From Vidua macroura (taxonomy: Eukaryota; Chordata; Aves; Passeriformes; Viduidae), in contig NC_071571.1 in assembly GCF_024509145.1 (NCBI RefSeq), positions 62,345,713 through 62,409,712 on the forward strand: a stretch of 64,000 nucleotides of DNA. The letters are read 5' to 3'. Shown piece after piece: positions 58,061-64,000 of this stretch. A program made the position numbers and the translations under genes. Numbering within the stretch: position 1 is the stretch's first letter; each line of letters opens with the position of its first letter. Below the pieces are notes generated by a model. That model worked only from the letters and a program-made list of their open reading frames with translations, did no database searches and had not been told where the DNA came from.

Positions 58061-61000
58061 AGATACAGTAGAGGCTCTGCAGTCCTTCCAGATGGTAGGC
58101 AACAAAGCTAGATACCCTGGCTTTTTCCTTCTGTGTGTTTTGATCTGCTTCATTCAGCACTTAACACAGCACTGCTTCAAATTCTGGCTTTCCAGGAACA
58201 CAACTGGTCTCTAGAACTGCCCTGCTTTGTGCAACACAACATCTACATGTACAAACACACTCAACCTCAATTTGTGCCTGAAAAGTCATCCTACCCCTGC
58301 TATCACGAGTACCACTAGAGTGCACATTTGGAAAAATTAGATGGAAAAAAAAATCAGAAGTTTGAGATTCTGCCTTGTCTTTTTTTCTGGCAGGGTAAAA
58401 ATATTATGTACTATTGCATTTTCTTCTCTTGGTCAGAGTGCATAATGTCACAATCATATCTACAAAAGCAGCATTTTTTAAAATCATTTGTATTGGTCAT
58501 GTATCCATTCTCCCCCTAAGACAGCAGCACCTTTGCCTCTCACCCTCAGCTGATCTAATAAATGCAGGCTTGGAACTGACAAAAGACAGCAAACATGTCA
58601 AAAGCAAGAGAAAAAAAATTCTGAGCCACAAAGAGCTACACATTTCAGGAATAATAAAAAGGCCCACAGTGATTCCTCAACTGCAGATGATATCTGCAGA
58701 ATGTCATAACCATCTTTTTCCCCCCCACCTCCATTTCATCTTTAATAGTTGGGACTGCCAGAACTCCCTTTAACAGAGCAGACATTTCCCTGCCAGCTAC
58801 AGCTGTTGAAAACTTGGGCCAACCAGCCCAACACAGCTGGATGAATTAAAGTAAGTGATAACAAATTCAAGGACCTTCGGCTACCAGCTATGCATCTTTT
58901 CATGGCAGAGGTACCTCTGCAAATGGAAAAGTCATAGAAGTCTGGCCTCCTGCAATCCAGTTGAAGCAAGCAAAAAGAAGCACCCTGTAGTCTCACAGAA
59001 AAGCTCTATAATTTGCAGTGTGAGTTCCACATTCTTTGCATTACATTGAACTGTCTTTTTCTTGCCGTTACAAAATCTCCCATGTCAGACAGAAGCTCCA
59101 GATTACGAGGCCCCAGTAGGTTGGCACTACCAAGTGAAAGAAGATTGAGTGGATGCAGTAACCAGTGCCTGCCCAGCATGCCCAGCCCTACACAACCTCT
59201 TCCTAAGCCAGGTGTTTTCCTTTGCGTGGAAAAATGTCATTAAGCATGAGAGTAGCAAACACAGTGGTGTTTAACTTTGTGGCAGAAGGGTTTTCTGTAG
59301 TTGGGATTTCAAAGCAACAGGCCTTTTAAAGCTCCTCTGCCTATAGTTTGCTGAGCTTTCACTTTTGAGACAAAATGTAAAGTTTCCTCATCTATTCATC
59401 CAGTAAAAAATATCAACCAACTCAAGTTCCTGCCTAACTGTAATACCTAGTACTTTGGAAGTACTTCTCTAAAGTTTCATTGAGCATTTTCTGACAATAA
59501 ACACAATAAATCAGTTATGAGCTTTTTCAGACTCAGAAATAAATATCAACTATTCAGACACATCTGCAATTACTGGTGGCAGGACAATGAACACTATGTG
59601 AATTGTCTTGCTAAGCAAAAAACAAATGGAATGGATGAAATAATTATCTTACATCAAATACATAGTCAGAGTCCAGTTCATCTTCCTGCTCATGTCTCTA
59701 CACACTCTCAACACAGAAGAAAATCTCATCTTTTAAGCAAACACATTTAGGCACCAACTAAATTAAAAACTATGGAATCGACAGATTATGATCTCATCAC
59801 CTTTTTTTTTCCTCCCACGCATTTCCTTTCCAAACTGAATTTAATTCATTTGAAAAAATTTAAGCACAGCATATACTGAACTCTCGGAGGAGGCAAGTTG
59901 CTCAGTCATGAGTACACTACTCTTTCAGTCTGGTTTTAATTTGACTTAAACCAATTTATTAGAGTGATTTAAAGCAAACAGAGAAATCCTGTAAGAGTAG
60001 ATGCCACAGTACTAAATGGTAACTATTAAAAATCAGCAAACACAAATGCATTTTAAAGAAAAAGAACCCTCCTCTCTTGAGCTAAATGTAATGTACAAAG
60101 AGTTAAATTTAGAACAATAAACCATTACTATTTTTTTTTTTCCCCCAAAGGCAAGAACTTGTAATTAACCCTCAAGGAAAATCAACTTCCACATCAGTTC
60201 TCTGTCCTTGAGACATTTATGACAAAAATAAGCCCTGTGAGGCCCCACAGTGCAGAAACACCCAAGTGCAGGTGTGTCTATGGATATTTGTCTATTTTTT
60301 TTTCAAAATTTCCACACTGTGGCTGTTTATCTAGACTGTTCTCTCCTTTCTATATTAATCTCTGTTTATTCTCCTGTTTGGCAGCAACAAAAACACTCAC
60401 ACACTCCTGTTTATGGTCCTCTGGATCCTGCCTAGTAGCTGTGCTTTGACTCAACATTTTTCAGGAAAGTCAGTGCTGAGAAGAAATGTGCAACTTCCCA
60501 GACACGTCGCTCTGGAAGGAAATGAGCTGTACTCTGTAGGGAAAAGGAAATTGCTTTGGAAGTCTAGACCGAACCCTTCCTTTTCCATCCCTCCTCCTGT
60601 TTCCCCCTTGAATATATTTAAGACAAAACAAAGGGAAGCTGAAGGATGAAAAAGAATGATTGGGCAGAGTTTCCACCTCTGAGTGTACTAAAAACACAGG
60701 TGGATGTGGATTTAAACACCAGGGAAACATCAGCTAGAGGAAAGGCAGGGGAGACACAGGACTACAGAAGCACCTCAGAGCCAAGGGTGTTGGCAGCATC
60801 TGGCATAGCAAAATGGGAATCAGCAATGTGGTGAAAGGCAATATATTGCAGGCAGCCACCTTGATCCTCCTCTAGGCTGGATTTGTCTTTAGAATGCAGT
60901 AAGTAATGCAGCTGCTGATCTAGTTGTCTATGATTGTGACAGTGAGAGGGAACAGGCTGCAAGGTATTTAGTAAATTTCCCTTGTTCCCCCAAACTGAGA

Positions 61001-64000
61001 CACAGTGAGAAAATCAGGTATGAAATAAGAATGGAAGTGCACAGAAGCTTGAAACAATCAATTGAACTCAGCTGAATTTTAGAAGAAGCCCATGGAGACT
61101 CTTTGAACAAAGATAGAGGTCAGACAGTTTGACCAACAAGGCCTCAATTTGTCAGGGAATGCCAGCAATACAAATAATGAAACAAAAATATTAGGAGTAA
61201 AAAAATATAAGTATATTATAAGAGAAAATTAAGAAATCACCAGGTAAGTTTGGTACTATTTGATTCAACTGTGGACCAGAAAATAAAAGAGCAAACTAAG
61301 AGAATTTTCCTGATTCAAAGAGCAAAAGAATGACCAAGTGAATGGACAAAGAAGTTTCTGGGTAGTGAGGAAATATGATCAAGGTAAGAAAAAAGTTTGA
61401 CTGTAAATTTAAAAAATATTAAATGTTATGGCAGAGGAATTTTTAAAACATATCTGCACAAGGGGCACCAAGGAAAGCAATCTTGTGAAGGAAAAAGCAA
61501 GAAAATACAGGTGGCCATGGACATTTAAAATAAACTACAGCATGGGCAAGCACCAAGTTTCACAAGCTTCCTTTATTTCCTGCTTAAATGAAAGGATATG
61601 TTTTGTTTGAGTTTGTTTGGTTTTGATAAGAAGTAACAAAAGGAGAAAGAGTGAGAAACCAATCCATCATAAAATTCTTCTGGTGTGCACCTTGGTAATT
61701 CTGCACAATCTGAGTACTCTGAATTCATGCTGAAGAGATTCTCTGCAGTTAATGCGATCTTCCCTCCCCACACCCATATAGGAAAAGGAAACCAGAGTTA
61801 CATCAGAGAGCAGCGGGGCTGCAAGATCACAACTTTCTCGTACCCAAGGTCAGAGCTCAGGCATTGCCCTTGGTCTGTCTGCTCAAAGAAATGCAAACCA
61901 ATACACAAGGCAGTATTCTCAGGGCTTTCTGTCCCACTCCCTAAGGAGAAAATATGGAAAGACAACACTCTGAACCACCCTTTAGCTCCTGCTGGCACAT
62001 GTCTCCATATGGAGCAGGGGAGAGGAAAGGGAAGCACTGATGGGACAACGTATCAGCCAAGAGTTCACAGGGAGGAGTGCTGCAAATGCCTGCTGAAATC
62101 ACACCACTCATATCCTGAGATTATACTGGCCTACAGTATGTGCTGGAGCTTAATGTTTGGTTTATTAGTTGCACTACTTTCCAGTCAAAAAAAAAAAAAA
62201 AATCAAAACAAAAAAGGAGAGAAGGGTTTGAGTTTGTTTTGTTTCCGACCAAGTGCAGGAAAGAAATTTTATTCCTTAAGGAAAGTTCTCAGGAGTGGGA
62301 ATCAATGTGAGGATTGTATGTCTGAATCATCCTATTAATTCCCTAAATCCCACACCATGTGGAGTTCAGATAATGTTTTCAGCTAGGAAACTTTTTTTAA
62401 AAATAATTTAAATTTATTTTTCTAAAAGGAAGAAAAAAAAATAAAGAAGTGGTTTAGAGCTCCTCCCTTCCTAAATCACAGCTGGACCCAGAAAGACTAG
62501 TTTTGTTTTTATACAAAGTCAGAAAATTGCCCCTAAGCTGGTTGGTTCCAGTAATTGGCATCAGTCACTCAGTAAATTCCCCTTTGCCAGACCAAAAATA
62601 ACCACTCAGCCAAATTCTTCCCAAAAGTGTTTATTTCAGCTGAAGCAAGTACAGTTAGGTTGCAAACACGTCTTTCTCACAGTTGGAAAATGAACACCTC
62701 TATACATAGTGTTATTTCCCCACCCCTGTCTATCTACTCAGAGTTACCACTAGACATATTAGAGATTCAAATGAACTAAAAGCACCTCCTCCCTTTCTTG
62801 TTAGGAAGAGCAGCAACAGAATTACTTTTATCAGATGCTGCCTGTAAAATATACCCTTTATGTTTTTTACAGCATGTTTGTAATGCACTAGAGGAAAAAT
62901 ACCCATTTAGCCTACAATCACTGGAAATTTATGGTGATTACAGGGACTAATAAATCAATATAAAAGCACTTTTCATATTTATTTGAGGCAGGTACATAGT
63001 TTCATCCACCTAAAAAATATAAAATCATCAAAATCACAGTAAGTTTTCCAGAGGTTAAGTTAAAGCAGTTCCAGTTAACCAGCCTGGGCATGTCAAGTAG
63101 CCACAACATTATATAGTGTACTTACAGCACAGAGAGTCTGATGTGCAGAGGTAGTGTGAAGCTTGATCTGCACAGTCCTTCCAAGACATCCCGCCACAAG
63201 GACACTGAGGATGTTGCTAAGAGCAGGGACTGTAGAGCAGTATTGGTCTTGACAGCTGGTAAAGAGTGATCCATCTGAATCTCTTAAGAGAATAGAGACA
63301 TTACATACAAGAGATTTGAACAATAATTATTTAGAATCATTAAAAACAAGCATTTCACACCGCTATGGCTACTCCTGTCCCCTCCCAGACCTTCCAGTCT
63401 TCAAGAACAGGAGAATCACACCTCAGTTTCATCCCAATAGATACAAACCAGCATTTTTCCCAGAACTTGGAAAGGAAATGGGTGCCAAGGTTGGGCATAG
63501 GAGAATAGCATGGAGTTCACAGACACAATTGTTTCATAACTTTTGAAAAATTTGGCTGAGTGAGTCTACTGGAGCAAGAATATTAACTAAAAGGAGCAGC
63601 TGAAAGCATTTTTTCTGCATATGGTAACTCAGCATGAGACAGTAGAAGGAATTAACAGTGAGTCAGCTTGACATAGGATGGAGCAAAATCTGAAGGAATC
63701 CTGGATATAAACCCCAAGAGATAAAGGCCAGAGTAAGCTACTGATGAATCTTGATGAGGTCACATCCAAAAGGAATTGATCTTTAAACTCTGGTCTACAT
63801 AATACAACACATTTCTTGAATTACATAGCTTTAAGTTAGCTTTAAAAACATAATAGGAAATGAAACATTTTCATGTTTTACAATTCTCTTCTAAGAATAG
63901 ATAACATGTCCTAGAGTTTCAATGCAAATGAGACAATATGGTAGCTGTTGTTGCATCTACAGAACTGCATTTGTGTAGATACATATGTATGCGTATGCAC

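Larger units (their letters stand above)
52350..64000. other. gene-free interval to the window end
   Basis: No exon, RNA gene or clear transposon is recognisable. The longest open frame (61685-62338) begins at GTG, not ATG, and resembles nothing known. Simple A tracts are at 56232-56252 (A21) and 62187-62202 (A16). Confidence 0.5.

Noticed and set aside
61685..62338. 217-codon open frame
   Set aside because: It starts at GTG, contains a lysine run from an A tract and has no recognisable domain. It is probably chance.

Overview
This looks like AT-rich, gene-poor nuclear DNA of a bird. The main evidence is four CR1 LINE fragments (two on each strand) with typical avian CR1 3' ends, many short A/T tracts, and a young class II type endogenous retrovirus. 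I recognise no host coding exon, tRNA or rRNA. Open frames outside the provirus are short and unrecognised. The species cannot be named from the sequence.

The main content is a complete provirus on the + strand at 9779-16831. It has two 347-bp LTRs of form TG...CA that differ at only two positions, and a 6-bp target duplication (TATTGG). Its primer-binding site matches the 3' end of tRNA-Phe at 18 of 18 bases. It carries uninterrupted gag, pro and pol in three different frames. Each -1 shift has a textbook signal: G GGA AAC before a 9-bp stem for gag-pro, and A AAU UUA before a perfect 10-bp stem for pro-pol. The env gene is broken. A start codon and signal peptide sit behind a good splice acceptor inside pol, but nearly all of the surface subunit is deleted. 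The transmembrane subunit (gamma/type-D style, CX6CC) is open but out of frame with the env start. The element is a mosaic of alpha-like Gag, beta-like gag/pro/pol frame layout, alpha-like pro-pol slippery site, gamma-like TM and a tRNA-Phe primer.

Layout: 1-9778 is gene-free DNA with simple repeats and a possible conserved regulatory block near 1000-1570. The provirus spans 9779-16831. A short CR1 tail lies at 17846-18046. From 18047 to 37189 the sequence is gene-free, with CpG- or GC-rich islands at about 27600-28030 and 29900-30200. A 1.35-kb antisense CR1 lies at 37190-38545, followed by more gene-free sequence. A 53-bp T run at 48047-48099 looks like the poly(A) tail of a minus-strand retrocopy. 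A sense CR1 lies at 48738-49146 and an antisense CR1 with recognisable reverse-transcriptase pieces at 50917-52349. The rest to 64000 is gene-free.

If the provirus were transcribed, the LTR would make one genomic RNA giving Gag, Gag-Pro and Gag-Pro-Pol by two successive frameshifts. It would also make a spliced RNA encoding only a truncated Env leader. It could therefore in principle make particles and copy itself, but not its own functional Env.
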